In this document: positions 50,655-59,743 of the stretch, one piece after another | How positions within the stretch are numbered: the first letter of the stretch is position 1 | Layout of the letters: each line of letters starts with the position of its first letter | Assembly (NCBI GenBank): GCA_035633215.1 | Contig: DASQFI010000074.1 | Span: forward strand, 17,551 to 81,550 | Direction of reading: 5' to 3' | Origin: DASQFI01 sp035633215 | Lineage (GTDB): Bacteria > Acidobacteriota > Vicinamibacteria > Vicinamibacterales > SCN-69-37 | Length of the DNA: 64,000 nucleotides | Translations under genes and position numbers: made by a program | The notes under the pieces: model-generated | Database searches by the model: none | What the model saw: the letters and a program-made list of their open reading frames with translations, nothing else | Told to the model about the DNA's origin: nothing

Positions 50655-51081
50655 CGTCGGATGCTTCTGGTTCGGCATCCTGCGTCGCCGCCTGACGTTC
50701 GAACTGAGGTGGACTCCCAGGCACGTGTTTGCCGCCGCGTTCCTGGTGTACGCGCTGGTCTATCCAGTCCTCGTCGCGATCGGCCCGCATGAATTCCCGC
50801 GCGCGCCGATCTTCGGCGTACCGTGCCCGCTCGCGCTGTTCACTGCCGGCCTTTTGCTGGCGACCACGCCGCCGGTACCACGGTGGCTCTCCCTGGTCCC
50901 GATCATCTGGTCGGTGATCGGCGGCAGCGGGGCGCTGCTCCTAAGCGTGGTCCCCGATCTGATGCTGTTTGGGGCTGGCGCCGTGTTGACGGTGACGGCT
51001 GTGTTTCCCGGTGGTCTTAGCACGCGGGGCGCCGACCACTGGCATGCATCCTGCTCCCGCGGGCATTGGAGGTCCCGATGA
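50655..51081 (+). pseudogene. C-terminal fragment of a DUF6064-like membrane protein
   Basis: In another frame from about 50655 the sequence reads GCFWFGILRRRLTFELRW and then four hydrophobic helices (HVFAAAFLVYALVYPVLVAI; SLVPIIWSVIGGSGALLLS; LMLFGAGAVLTVTAVF) with GVPCPLALFTAGLLL between. This resembles the C-terminal part of DUF6064-type membrane proteins. No start codon or N-terminal half remains. The junction with the dehydrogenase fragment is at about 50650-50660. Confidence 0.55.
51039..51055 (+). promoter_or_regulatory. Weak sigma-54 type site before the stress protein gene
   Basis: CTGGCATGCATCCTGCT: -24 core CTGGCA, GG-N10-GC spacing, 11 of 14 informative positions. Predicted start near 51066, 12 bases before ATG 51078. 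It falls inside the decayed gene end. Confidence 0.3.
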
Positions 51082-51575
51082 TTGTCCTCAAGAACATTCT
51101 GGTCGCCACGGACTTCGGCGAAGCCGCCGCGGTGGCACTAAGGTACGGTCGCGAGCTCGCCAGGAATTTCGGGTCGACGCTCCACGTGTTGCACGTGGTC
51201 GATGACCTGGCCGCCCGTGCGGTCGGGTTCCCCGAGTACGCCCCGAACCTCGTCGGGCTGCAAGCCGAGGCAGTCGCGGCGGCCCGCAAGCAGCTCGAGG
51301 CGCTCCTGTCTGACGAGGATCGCAGCATGCTCCGGGCGAAGAGTATCGTGCTCGTGTCTCAGTGGCCGGCGCGTACCATTCTGGAATACGCTCGAGACGT
51401 GCGCGTCGACGCGCTGCTGCTCGGGACCCACGGCCGCGGCAAGCTGGCGCAGCTCTTCATGGGCAGTGTGGCCGAGAAAGTCGTCCGTCACGCGCCGTGT
51501 CCCGTGCTGACGGTCCGCCACCCCGAGCATGAGTTCGTCCTGCCCGACGCCCTGCAGACGGTTACGCGCGCCTGA
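51078..51575 (+). CDS. Universal stress protein (UspA family)
   Basis: A 165-residue single-domain protein. Strand 1 KNILVATDFGEAA, then VDALLLGTHGRGKLAQLFMG (the GxxG(x9)GS/T ATP-binding motif, here GTHGRG...GSVAEKVV) and the ending APCPVLTVRHP. The N-terminal TTG at 51066 in frame is not needed because GGAGG lies 6 bases before ATG 51078. It is followed by the P-type ATPase gene after 62 bases. Confidence 0.93.
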   Translation: MIVLKNILVATDFGEAAAVALRYGRELARNFGSTLHVLHVVDDLAARAVGFPEYAPNLVGLQAEAVAAARKQLEALLSDEDRSMLRAKSIVLVSQWPARTILEYARDVRVDALLLGTHGRGKLAQLFMGSVAEKVVRHAPCPVLTVRHPEHEFVLPDALQTVTRA

Positions 51576-51637
51576 GCCGGCACAGACGATCTCACCGGCC
51601 GGTCCGCTCATCGGCGTCGTTCCGGTCGGATGCTGCC

Positions 51638-54316
51638 ATGCCCGGTGATCGGAATCGTCCTGACGGTGCGCCGTGGCATGCCCTGGCCGTCGATCGCGTC
51701 CTCGCCGCGCTCGACACGAGCGCCGAGGGGCTCTCGAACGCCGAAGCCTCGGCAAGGCAGGCCCGGTACGGTCCGAACCGCCTCACGCTGCAGCAGCCCG
51801 CCTCCCTCACGGAGATTGTCGCCGGACAGCTTCGAAGCGTGATCGTGTTCCTGCTGCTGGGCGCGGTGGTCGTCTCGCTCCTGTTCGGCGATCGAGTGGA
51901 GGCGGCGGCCATCGCCGCCGTGCTCGTCATCAACACGGTTCTCGGCGTCGTCACGGAGTTACGCGCAAGGCGGGCCATCGAAGGCCTGCTCGCGCTCGAC
52001 GTCCCGTACGCGTCGGCCATTCGTGACGGACACCTCCGTGTCATCAACGCGATCGACCTGGTTCCTGGTGACGTGATCGAGCTCAGCGCGGGCCGACAGG
52101 TTCCCGCCGACGCGCGTCTGATTCACAGCGTGGACCTGCGGGCCGACGAGGCCCCGTTGACCGGCGAGTCGTTCCCGGTCGAGAAAACCCCCGAGCCGAT
52201 CCTGACCGACGACGCGCTCCTCGCCGAGCGCGTGAACATGATCTACAAGGGCACCGTGGTCCTGAGCGGGCTTGGACGCGCCCTCGTGACGGCGACGGGC
52301 GCGGCGACCGAAGTCGGGCGAATCGGCACGCTCGTCGGCTCGGTCCGGATCGAGAAAACGCCGCTCGAACGGCGGCTCGACACGCTCGGGGGCCATCTGG
52401 TCTGGATCGCCTGCGGCGTGGCCGCGCTCGTGGCGGGACTCGGCGCCCTGCAGGGCATGCCGGTCCACGTCGTCATCGAGACCGCCATCGCTCTCGCGGT
52501 GGCCGCGGTCCCGGAGGCGCTGCCCGCCGTCGCGACGATCGCGTTGGCCGTAGGCGTCCATCGCATGGCCAGGCGACAGGCGCTCGTGAGGCGGCTGCCC
52601 GCGGTCGAGTCGCTTGGATCGACGACCGTGGTCTGCACCGACAAGACGCGAACGCTCACGTCGGGCGAGATGACGGTCGTCCGGGTCTGGACCGCGGACC
52701 GCGATGTGTCGCTCGACGGATCGGACACGAACGCGATCCGGGACGCCGCCGTCGTGCACCTGCTCGAAGCGGCAGCGCTTGCCAGCCGCCCGGCGGCGGA
52801 GGCAGGAAGCCAGCCTCGAGCGGCAGGAGGCGATCCGGTTGACATCGCGATGCTCCGGGCGGCCGACGCGGCCGGGATTGACCTGCCGCGGCTCATCGCC
52901 GATCGGCCGAAGGTCGGCGAGCTGCCGTTCTCGAGCGAGCGCAAGCTGATGGCGAGCTTCCATCGGCAGGGAAACGAGACCGTCGCGTACGTCAAGGGCG
53001 CACCGCGGGCGATCCTCGCGATTAGCCGCCGAATCGCCGGACCAGACATCGAACGGGACCTCGACGATGCGGGCCGAGCCGAACTCGTCGATGGCAACAA
53101 TCGACTGGCGCGTGAGGGCCTGCGCGTGCTCGCAGTCGCCTCCGGCCCGGTGACCAGCACGGCCGAGGCGTCGCTTACGGATCTCACGTTCAACGGCCTG
53201 GTAGGGCTCGAAGACCCGCCGGCGGCGAACGTGAGACAGACCATCGCACGCCTCCGCGGGGCCGGCCTTCGAACGGTGATGCTCACGGGCGATCAGCAGC
53301 TGACGGCCGAGGCGATCGGCCGCAAGCTGGGGTTGCTCGATCCGGACCAACGCGCGATCGACGGACGCGCGCTCGATCGAATGTCACCGGATGAACTGAG
53401 CGCCGCGGTGGCGCAGGTCGCCGCGTTCAGCCGGATCACTCCGGAGCACAAGCTGCGAATCGTGCAATCGCTCCAGGCCCGCGGCGAGATCGTCGCGATG
53501 CTCGGCGATGGCGTGAACGACGCGGCCGCGCTCAAGCAGGCCAACGTCGGCGTCGCGATGGGCGTCCGGGGCACAGACGTGGCCAAGCAGGCGGCCTCCA
53601 TCGTGCTCGGCGACGATCGGTTCGAGACCATCGCCGCCGCGGTCGAAGAAGGCCGCATCATCTTCGACAACATTCGGAAGTTCGTGTTCTACCTGTTCAG
53701 CTGCAACGTCGCCGAGATCCTGGTCCTGCTGTGCGCCGGTCTTGCCGGGCTGCCGTTGCCGCTGCTGCCGCTGCAACTGCTCTGGCTCAACCTCGTGACC
53801 GACACGTTCCCGGCCCTCGCGCTTGCCATGGAACCGGCCGAGTCCGACGTCATGACGCGTCCGCCGCGTCAACCGCAAGAGGCCATCCTGTCAGGGCCGT
53901 TTCTGACGAGTGTCTTCGCCTACGCATCGCTGATCACGATCTCGACGCTCGCGGCGTTCCTGTGGGCGCTCCAGACGTCCGCGGCCCATGCCTCGACGGT
54001 CGCGTTCATGACGCTTGGGCTGGCGCAGACAGCGCATCTGGGCAACGCCCGGAGCGAGCGCCCCGTGCTGCGTCCGGGACGCGCGGCCGCCAATCGATTT
54101 GCGCTGGGCGGTGCCGCGATTTCCGTCGCACTCCAACTCACGGCCGCGCTGGTGCCGCCGCTCGCCGCCCTGCTGCATCTGACGCCGCTTGGCGCGGCCG
54201 ACTGGATCGTCATCGTCACGCTGGCACTACTACCCGCCGTGATCGGGCAGAGCGTGAAGCTCGTTCGCAGTAGACAGAACGCGGCGGCCGGTTCATTTCC
54301 TGCTGCGCGCCGATAG
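51638..54316 (+). CDS. P-type cation ATPase with altered DKTGT motif
   Basis: An 892-residue P2-type (Ca/Mn or Na/K-like) ATPase. Actuator LTGES (174-178). Helix 4 has PEALP where PEGLP is usual. Phosphorylation motif is DKTRTLT: Asp335 is kept but the glycine is Arg338 (codon CGA, 52649-52651). The nucleotide domain has YVKGAPRAI and the hinge MLTGDQQLTAEAIG; GDGVNDAAALKQANVG is intact. Ten transmembrane helices overall. Arg in place of the invariant Gly could block or slow phosphorylation. It may be a decayed pump, a regulator, or a sequence error. Confidence 0.88.
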   Translation: MPGDRNRPDGAPWHALAVDRVLAALDTSAEGLSNAEASARQARYGPNRLTLQQPASLTEIVAGQLRSVIVFLLLGAVVVSLLFGDRVEAAAIAAVLVINTVLGVVTELRARRAIEGLLALDVPYASAIRDGHLRVINAIDLVPGDVIELSAGRQVPADARLIHSVDLRADEAPLTGESFPVEKTPEPILTDDALLAERVNMIYKGTVVLSGLGRALVTATGAATEVGRIGTLVGSVRIEKTPLERRLDTLGGHLVWIACGVAALVAGLGALQGMPVHVVIETAIALAVAAVPEALPAVATIALAVGVHRMARRQALVRRLPAVESLGSTTVVCTDKTRTLTSGEMTVVRVWTADRDVSLDGSDTNAIRDAAVVHLLEAAALASRPAAEAGSQPRAAGGDPVDIAMLRAADAAGIDLPRLIADRPKVGELPFSSERKLMASFHRQGNETVAYVKGAPRAILAISRRIAGPDIERDLDDAGRAELVDGNNRLAREGLRVLAVASGPVTSTAEASLTDLTFNGLVGLEDPPAANVRQTIARLRGAGLRTVMLTGDQQLTAEAIGRKLGLLDPDQRAIDGRALDRMSPDELSAAVAQVAAFSRITPEHKLRIVQSLQARGEIVAMLGDGVNDAAALKQANVGVAMGVRGTDVAKQAASIVLGDDRFETIAAAVEEGRIIFDNIRKFVFYLFSCNVAEILVLLCAGLAGLPLPLLPLQLLWLNLVTDTFPALALAMEPAESDVMTRPPRQPQEAILSGPFLTSVFAYASLITISTLAAFLWALQTSAAHASTVAFMTLGLAQTAHLGNARSERPVLRPGRAAANRFALGGAAISVALQLTAALVPPLAALLHLTPLGAADWIVIVTLALLPAVIGQSVKLVRSRQNAAAGSFPAARR

Positions 54317-54328
54317 AAGCCGGTGTCG

Positions 54329-54936
54329 CTACGCGGCCCTCCCGCCCAAGGCGCGCATCCTGCCGAGCCACCGCGTGCGCCTTCGGGAATTCGTTGTGTC
54401 GACGAGTCCGATCAGGCTCTCTTTGACCGGCCGGACCCCGGCCAGCCGCAGGGTATTCCGCTCCGGATGTGGATGGAAGTACCGGCGATACACGAACGCG
54501 GGCATCTGCATCGTCGCGACGATTCGGCCGGTCTTGCCCGAGAGTGCCTTGCGCTGCTTGAGAGCCTCGACGAATCCAAGTGAGTGATTCGGAAGTGCAT
54601 CTGGAAAAATGAACGCCGGCCGGAACGTCTGCTCGAGAAATGCGCGCACGAGCGCAGGCACGCCGCCGTTCCAGACTGGGTAAACCAGCACGATGTGGTC
54701 CGACCGGAGCATGACGGCCTGGGTCTGCCGAATATGCTCGGGAAGTTGACCGCGCTCGAGGTCCGTCCGGCCGCGGATGAGGGGAACTCGAGCTTCGCGA
54801 CATCGATGAGCGTGACCTCGTGGCCGGATTCCCGCGCGCCGGAGGCGTACGAGTCCGCGAGCGCATGCGCGAAATGACCACCTCCACGGTCCGGGTGGCC
54901 CTGAATGATCGCGATCCGCTTGGGCTTCTGAGCCAT
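54329..54936 (-). pseudogene. NAD(P)H quinone reductase-like flavodoxin, frameshifted
   Basis: From ATG 54936 (MAQKPKRIAIIQGHPDRGG) about 50 residues of a flavodoxin-fold NAD(P)H dehydrogenase run to LIDVAKLEF. One base is then missing or extra at a CCCC run near 54785. In the other frame the protein continues as PLIRGRTDLERGQLPEH, then DHIVLVYPVWNGGVPALVRA, QTFRPAFIFPDALP and GKTGRIVATMQMP to TAA/TGA at 54329, giving about 200 residues. The two frames join without loss, so either a recent mutation or a homopolymer error. Confidence 0.8.
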
Positions 54937-54958
54937 GCCGTTTCCGACTAGCGGCAAG

Positions 54959-55900
54959 TCAGAGAATTCCCGCCGTGGCGACGAGCAGGTAAATCCAGAT
55001 CGAAAGGAGATCCTGTACCACGGTGGCCAGAGGGCCGCTGCCGAAGGCGGGGTCGATCCCCATCAGGTCGAACAGCCACGGGAGCGCCATCGCCGCCATT
55101 GTCGCGGTCGAGCAAGTTGCGAGCATCGACAGGCCGACTGACATCGCCAGCGCGCGATCATGCCAATGCCACCAGACGATCGGCGTAGCCACGGCGGCAA
55201 GCGCAAGCCCGACCGCCAGACCCGTGAGCAGCTCTCGTCCCACCATCCGGCGCATCGGAATTCCGAGCGACAGCCCACGAATGACGATCGTTTCCGTCTG
55301 CGTCCCGACCGCGTCGGCGATGTAGACGATGCCCGGGATGAAGAACATCAGGGCAAGGCCTTCCTTGAGCTGCGCCTCGAACCATCCCACCAGGTCGGCG
55401 GCAATCAGGGCGCCAGCCAGACCGAGCAGGAGCCACGGCGCGCGGTGCAGGAACCGACGCGGCACTGGCTCCTCACTGGTCGTGCGCGCGGTCTCTTGCC
55501 CCTGGCGAAATCCGGCGAGATGCGCCAGGTCCTCCTCGTGCTCCGCTGCCAGCACCGCCATGAGACGATGCGCCGGGATCAGACCGACGAACCGCCGATC
55601 GCCGTCAACCACAGACAACGCTGCCCGCTGTTGCCGGACGGCGCGCCAGGCAGCGACTTCCTGGTCCACTCCAGGCTCGACGACGGGCGGGTCGGAATCC
55701 ATGACCGAGGCCACGGTCGCCGCGGCAGGCGCGGCCAGCAGGGTTTCGATTCGCAGGATGCCCACGAAGCGGTTGGTGTCACAGACGACCACGTGCGTCG
55801 CGCAGTCGAACTCGCGGCCGAGCAGGGCGGCACGGACCGAACCGGCGAGATCATCCGGCGACGCAATGGGCACGCGCCTTGTGGCGTGCTCGATTGCCAT
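54959..55900 (-). CDS. mgtE: MgtE-type magnesium/divalent cation transporter, short
   Basis: A 313-residue MgtE-family protein. CBS pair (about residues 12-125: VVVCDTNRFVGILRIETLL; LSVVDGDRRFVGLIPAHRL), then five helices (about 155-313) with DAVGTQTETIVIRGLSLG and a final segment (VVQDLLSIWIYLLVATAGIL) typical of the MgtE channel. The N-terminal helical domain of MgtE is missing or very short. Start ATG 55900 was chosen; open sequence upstream includes GTG options that would add about 60 residues without similarity. Confidence 0.85.
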   Translation of the reverse strand: MAIEHATRRVPIASPDDLAGSVRAALLGREFDCATHVVVCDTNRFVGILRIETLLAAPAAATVASVMDSDPPVVEPGVDQEVAAWRAVRQQRAALSVVDGDRRFVGLIPAHRLMAVLAAEHEEDLAHLAGFRQGQETARTTSEEPVPRRFLHRAPWLLLGLAGALIAADLVGWFEAQLKEGLALMFFIPGIVYIADAVGTQTETIVIRGLSLGIPMRRMVGRELLTGLAVGLALAAVATPIVWWHWHDRALAMSVGLSMLATCSTATMAAMALPWLFDLMGIDPAFGSGPLATVVQDLLSIWIYLLVATAGIL

Positions 55901-56107
55901 CTGCCGTCCTTTGGCTTTTTCGAGCTCCTGCACCCGCGCCACATGACCTCTCCCTGCAACCAGCCTGCCGAAGTGTCCGGGGTGCGGCGCGGGTGCGATC
56001 GGGCTCGATCGGCCCGCGGCGCCCGATCGCAGTGGGGAATCTTCAGCGGTCTTCCGGGGTTTCACCTGTGATGGCAGCAACTGACGGAGATTTCTACGCC
56101 GACATCA

Positions 56108-56124
56108 CTGGCAAGGCTTCTGCA
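56108..56124 (+). promoter_or_regulatory. Sigma-54 type site before the nucleotidyltransferase gene
   Basis: CTGGCAAGGCTTCTGCA matches 12 of 14 informative positions with GG-N10-GC. The predicted start is near 56135. It would suit a start codon at 56150, with GGAG in front, better than 56138. Confidence 0.4.
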
Positions 56125-56149
56125 CTGTGCCTCGAGCATGTCGGAGCAT

Positions 56150-57076
56150 ATGTGGACCCTGGTGTTGGCCGCCGGTGCCGGGCGACGCCTGGCGGCTGTC
56201 ACCGGCGGGATTCCCAAGCAGTTCTGGTCGATCGACGGTGGCCCGTCGCTCGTGGAGCAGACGATCGCTCGTCTTGGACCGCTCGCGTCACTGGCCCGGA
56301 CGCTGACCGTTGTCGGCGCCTCGCATCTGGCGCACGTCGAGCATCTCAGGGACGCGTTGTCGCTCGGCCACCTCGTGATCCAGCCCGCCGACCGGGGCAC
56401 GGCGACCGGCGTCCTGATCGGGCTGGCGCCAATCGCGCTGGGCTCGCCCGATGACCTCGTCCTCCTGACGCCTTCTGATCACGGCATCGCGCGGACGGAC
56501 CTGTTCGAGCAGACCGTTTTCGACGTCGCCGCGACTGTGCGAGCGGGCCGGACGGACATTGTGCTCTTCGGCGTCACGCCCGACGTCGCCTCCAGCGACT
56601 ATGGGTGGATCACGCCAGTCACGTCACCGCGACTGGCTGGGGGCAATCAGATTCTGCCGGTCGCCGGCTTCGTCGAAAAGCCGTCGCCGACGGAGGCCGC
56701 GCGACTCCTGTCGTCGGGCGCCGTCTGGAACTCCATGGTGCTCGTGGCCCGAGCCGGCGCGCTGTTCGATCTCTATCGCCGCCATTTGCCCGAGCTGGCG
56801 GATGTCTTCATCTCCGTGTCTCGCCTGCCTGCGGACCGTCGCGCACGGTTTATCACCGAGATCTATCCAGTCCTGCCCTCCACGGACTTTTCACGAGACG
56901 TTCTGACTCCGGCCGAGGGGCTGGCCGTGTACACCTGGCCCGCCACCCTCGGCTGGTCCGACCTCGGCACGCCCGAGCGGCTGGCACGGTGGCTGCGACG
57001 CGACCTGATGAACTACTTCGACAGACAGCCGGCCGGCAACGTCCTCCATGCGTCCGCCGAGGCACGAGTCGCCTGA
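56150..57076 (+). CDS. Mannose-1-phosphate guanylyltransferase-like protein
   Basis: A 308-residue nucleotidyltransferase. N-terminal LVLAAGAGRRL ... PKQF is the NTP-binding signature. ITPVTSPRLAGG, VAGFVEKPSPTEA and WNSMVLVARAGALFDLY follow the order of mannose-1-phosphate guanylyltransferases (GDP-mannose synthesis). TWPATLGWSDLGTPERL matches the family ending. ATG 56150 is used; ATG 56138 (4 residues more) is the alternative. It heads a forward cluster with an OsmC protein and two further genes. Confidence 0.85.
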   Translation: MWTLVLAAGAGRRLAAVTGGIPKQFWSIDGGPSLVEQTIARLGPLASLARTLTVVGASHLAHVEHLRDALSLGHLVIQPADRGTATGVLIGLAPIALGSPDDLVLLTPSDHGIARTDLFEQTVFDVAATVRAGRTDIVLFGVTPDVASSDYGWITPVTSPRLAGGNQILPVAGFVEKPSPTEAARLLSSGAVWNSMVLVARAGALFDLYRRHLPELADVFISVSRLPADRRARFITEIYPVLPSTDFSRDVLTPAEGLAVYTWPATLGWSDLGTPERLARWLRRDLMNYFDRQPAGNVLHASAEARVA

Positions 57077-57082
57077 GGACCC

Positions 57083-57481
57083 ATGATTGAGCTCATCTGG
57101 GATCGCGGACGCTCCGGCACGGCGACGCCACCGGGCGGCGCATCGATTACCGTCGGCGATGCCTCCGACTTCTCTCCCGACGACCTCGCGGCGACAGCCG
57201 CGGCCGGCTGCCTGATGCGGACGTTTCTTCGGCGTGCCGAGGAAGTCCGGGTTCCGATTCTCAGCTACGCATCCGCAGCGCACGTCGAGTCGCCGAAGGG
57301 CACCGGGCCGGCCCAGGTCGTGATTCGCTGCTACGTGGTCGCGGCTGAAGGTTCTTCGGCGCCTGAGATCCAGAGCCTCCTCCGCGAGTCGGTGAGCCAA
57401 TCGCCGATCTGCAGGATGCTCGGCGACTGCGTGACGTGCCAGGCCGACATCCGCTGTCTGTGCGGCGCCCGCGCGAGCTAA
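57083..57481 (+). CDS. OsmC/Ohr-family-like protein
   Basis: A 132-residue protein that fits the OsmC fold: AATAAAGCLMRTFLRRAEE supplies the first Cys after a helix, and SPICRMLGDCVTCQADIRC gives a cysteine group near the C-terminus. Typical OsmC proteins have two reactive cysteines; this one has five or six in the C-terminal half. It begins 6 bases after the nucleotidyltransferase gene. Likely role: organic hydroperoxide or thiol reduction, inferred. Confidence 0.55.
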   Translation: MIELIWDRGRSGTATPPGGASITVGDASDFSPDDLAATAAAGCLMRTFLRRAEEVRVPILSYASAAHVESPKGTGPAQVVIRCYVVAAEGSSAPEIQSLLRESVSQSPICRMLGDCVTCQADIRCLCGARAS

Positions 57482-57485
57482 GACC

Positions 57486-58940
57486 ATGCTGTCAGCCGAT
57501 CGTGTCCATGAGGAAGAGGGTCAGGATTCGGGCGCGCGGGTTCTGTCCAGCGTCGACTACTACCGCGATCGGGCGGTTCGCGCGCGGATGCTCGAAGGCT
57601 GCGGCGCCGAGGCCGGCGGCCGGCCCTCGGCGGCGTACGTCGCCGGACTCGGTGAAGGCGGACCGCCTCTCCAAACCTGGATTGAGGCAGTCGGAACGCC
57701 AGCCGATCAAATACCCACCCTCTGGGCACGCGGCCTCGACATCTCCCGGTCGCTCTGGGACGAGACGCACCTGGTGTTCATGTTCGAGCTCGACTACTTG
57801 AACGTGGACCAGCCGGCGGAGCCTTTTCTCAGGCCCGCCGAAGTGTTCTTCAAACTCGAGCCGACGTACCGCGCGGCAAAACAGGAGTTCCGCCTGCTTG
57901 ACCTTACACCACGGACGATCATGACCGGCCGCGGTTACCAGTTCGCCGGAGCGGTGCCGCTCGACCACCCGGTTGTCGACCGTCTGGCCGCGCTCGCCGG
58001 GACGCCGTCCTGGTTCGCTGGGGTCGATCGCCGGCGTCCACCTGGCGTGAGGACGCCGATGAGCGCACGGCAGGCAGCCGCGGCTGAAGGTCTCGGCCGG
58101 CTGATCGAGTACACGGCCCAGCGCGTGCTCGCACGGGCGGTACGCACGAGCGAGATTCCCGTGGTGTTCAACGGCACGGTTGTCGGCTCGGGCCGTGTTG
58201 GCCGCGAGTGCGTGTCGATTGATTCCTCGCACGTCGGCGATCCGCTCGACGTGCGGCTCATGCGGCTGCCCTTCAGCACGTACCAGTGGCACCGGCTGCG
58301 GCCCGACATCTTTGGTCTTCAGACCGCGAGCCTGCCGGCGCTGGCCGCGCTTCCACAGGGACAGCAGTTGCTGTTCACGAGGCTGACCGTTGGTCGCGGG
58401 CTACGGGCCGGCATCAAAGCCGCCCGCAACGCCGACGGGCGCCTTCCGAACGTCGCGACCGGCATCGACACGCTGCTCACCCGCTACTCAGGTTCGCGGC
58501 TCGCCGCATTTCACCGCGAGTTCGACGCGGATCGATCGGGGGCGAGTCCAACGGCGTTCGTCGAGGATCCGGCGACGCTGCCGCCGTGCGCGACGGCCGC
58601 GCTCACCTGGCCCAATGATCGACTGCTCAAGCCGGAGCACATCCAGCATCTCGTGCGCGTGCTCATGGCACGAGGGGCGAGCGCGGCGGCCATCGCCGCG
58701 CTCGTGCAGTCAGCCTACGAAACCGATCACCAGTGGGGTGATCGATGGTTGCGCATGGACCCGCGCACCCGCGCCGACTTCGACGTACGAGTCTTTGCAG
58801 GCATGATTGCGACGGGACTGGATTCGCTCGTCGACTTCAACTGCGTCTCCGCGCAGGAAAAGGACGTCTGTCCCCGCGCCGGCTGCCAATTCGATCTTCG
58901 CGTCGACCGCGACCGTCTCGCGCGCGCCGCCTCCGCATGA
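57486..58940 (+). CDS. Unknown protein with cysteine-rich C-terminus
   Basis: A 484-residue protein I do not recognise. The first 400 residues are mixed alpha/beta without a signal peptide or known nucleotide loop. The last 85 residues (WPNDRLLKPEHIQHLVRVLM, YETDHQWGDRWLRMDPRTRA, FNCVSAQEKDVCPRAGCQF) have cysteines spaced C-x8-C-x4-C and an Arg/Trp-rich helix, reminiscent of Fe-S modules such as those of primase large subunits. It overlaps the next gene by 4 bases and follows the OsmC gene by 4, so it is coupled to both. Confidence 0.6.
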   Translation: MLSADRVHEEEGQDSGARVLSSVDYYRDRAVRARMLEGCGAEAGGRPSAAYVAGLGEGGPPLQTWIEAVGTPADQIPTLWARGLDISRSLWDETHLVFMFELDYLNVDQPAEPFLRPAEVFFKLEPTYRAAKQEFRLLDLTPRTIMTGRGYQFAGAVPLDHPVVDRLAALAGTPSWFAGVDRRRPPGVRTPMSARQAAAAEGLGRLIEYTAQRVLARAVRTSEIPVVFNGTVVGSGRVGRECVSIDSSHVGDPLDVRLMRLPFSTYQWHRLRPDIFGLQTASLPALAALPQGQQLLFTRLTVGRGLRAGIKAARNADGRLPNVATGIDTLLTRYSGSRLAAFHREFDADRSGASPTAFVEDPATLPPCATAALTWPNDRLLKPEHIQHLVRVLMARGASAAAIAALVQSAYETDHQWGDRWLRMDPRTRADFDVRVFAGMIATGLDSLVDFNCVSAQEKDVCPRAGCQFDLRVDRDRLARAASA

Positions 58941-59743
58941 CCTGGCGCCTAGGGCTCTCGACTGGCGGCTGCCTGGACAGTCCGATTCTCGACGTCATCG
59001 CGGACCTGGCATCGAGCGGCGCGGCGGGCGTGGAAGTCGGCACCCCGCCGCGGCATTTCGATCCTCTTCAAGAAGCGCAGGTCGCGTCGCTCGCCGATGC
59101 ACTCGCGAGCGTGGCACTCGAGCCGGTTTCGATCCACGCGCCTTTCGGCGGACTCCTCGACCTGGCTGACCCCAATCCGCACCATCGACATGCGGCCGTC
59201 GGCGCGGCGCTGACGGCGGGCAGCGCCATCGCACGTCTCGGCGGCCGGCTGGTCATCGTGCATCCGAGCGATCTCGAGCGGCATGGCCGCGACGCGCGTG
59301 CGCGGTTGGCCGATTGCGCGGTCAGTCTCCGGCTTCTCGCCGCGAATTGTGCTGCTGAAGGCGTCACGGTGGCCGTGGAGTCTCCCTTGCCGCACCTGAT
59401 CGGCGGTCATCCCGACGAGTTCGAGTGGCTGCTCGGTCAACTGGACAACGGCGTCCGCGTGTGCCTCGACACAGGACACACCGCGCTGGGAAGACACTGG
59501 CGTCGGTTCGTCGAGGTGGCCGGGGCGCGCCTCGCGCACGTGCACGTCCACGACAATCGCGGGCAGTGGGACGATCACCTGACGCCCGGCGATGGCATCA
59601 TCGATTGGCGGGATGTTGCGCGAAGTTTACGTGAGGTGAACTACGACGGATGGCTCATGTTGGAGCTCGCCTGTCCATCCCACGACCGGTCGTCCCACCT
59701 GCAACGCGCGGTTCAGCGAGCGCGGGAGCTGTTCTCGTCCTGA
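58937..59743 (+). CDS. Sugar phosphate isomerase/epimerase (TIM-barrel)
   Basis: A 268-residue AP-endonuclease-2-like TIM-barrel protein. Metal-ligand positions are seen as VSIHAPFGG, LVIVHPSD, VAVESPLP, VCLDTGHTAL, LAHVHVHDNRG and HLTPGDGIIDW, ending in MLELACPS. Start ATG 58937 overlaps the previous stop. Its 3' end overlaps the convergent gene by 31 bases. Substrate unknown, although the hexose-type isomerase role fits the nucleotidyltransferase at the front of the cluster. Confidence 0.85.
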   Translation: MTWRLGLSTGGCLDSPILDVIADLASSGAAGVEVGTPPRHFDPLQEAQVASLADALASVALEPVSIHAPFGGLLDLADPNPHHRHAAVGAALTAGSAIARLGGRLVIVHPSDLERHGRDARARLADCAVSLRLLAANCAAEGVTVAVESPLPHLIGGHPDEFEWLLGQLDNGVRVCLDTGHTALGRHWRRFVEVAGARLAHVHVHDNRGQWDDHLTPGDGIIDWRDVARSLREVNYDGWLMLELACPSHDRSSHLQRAVQRARELFSS

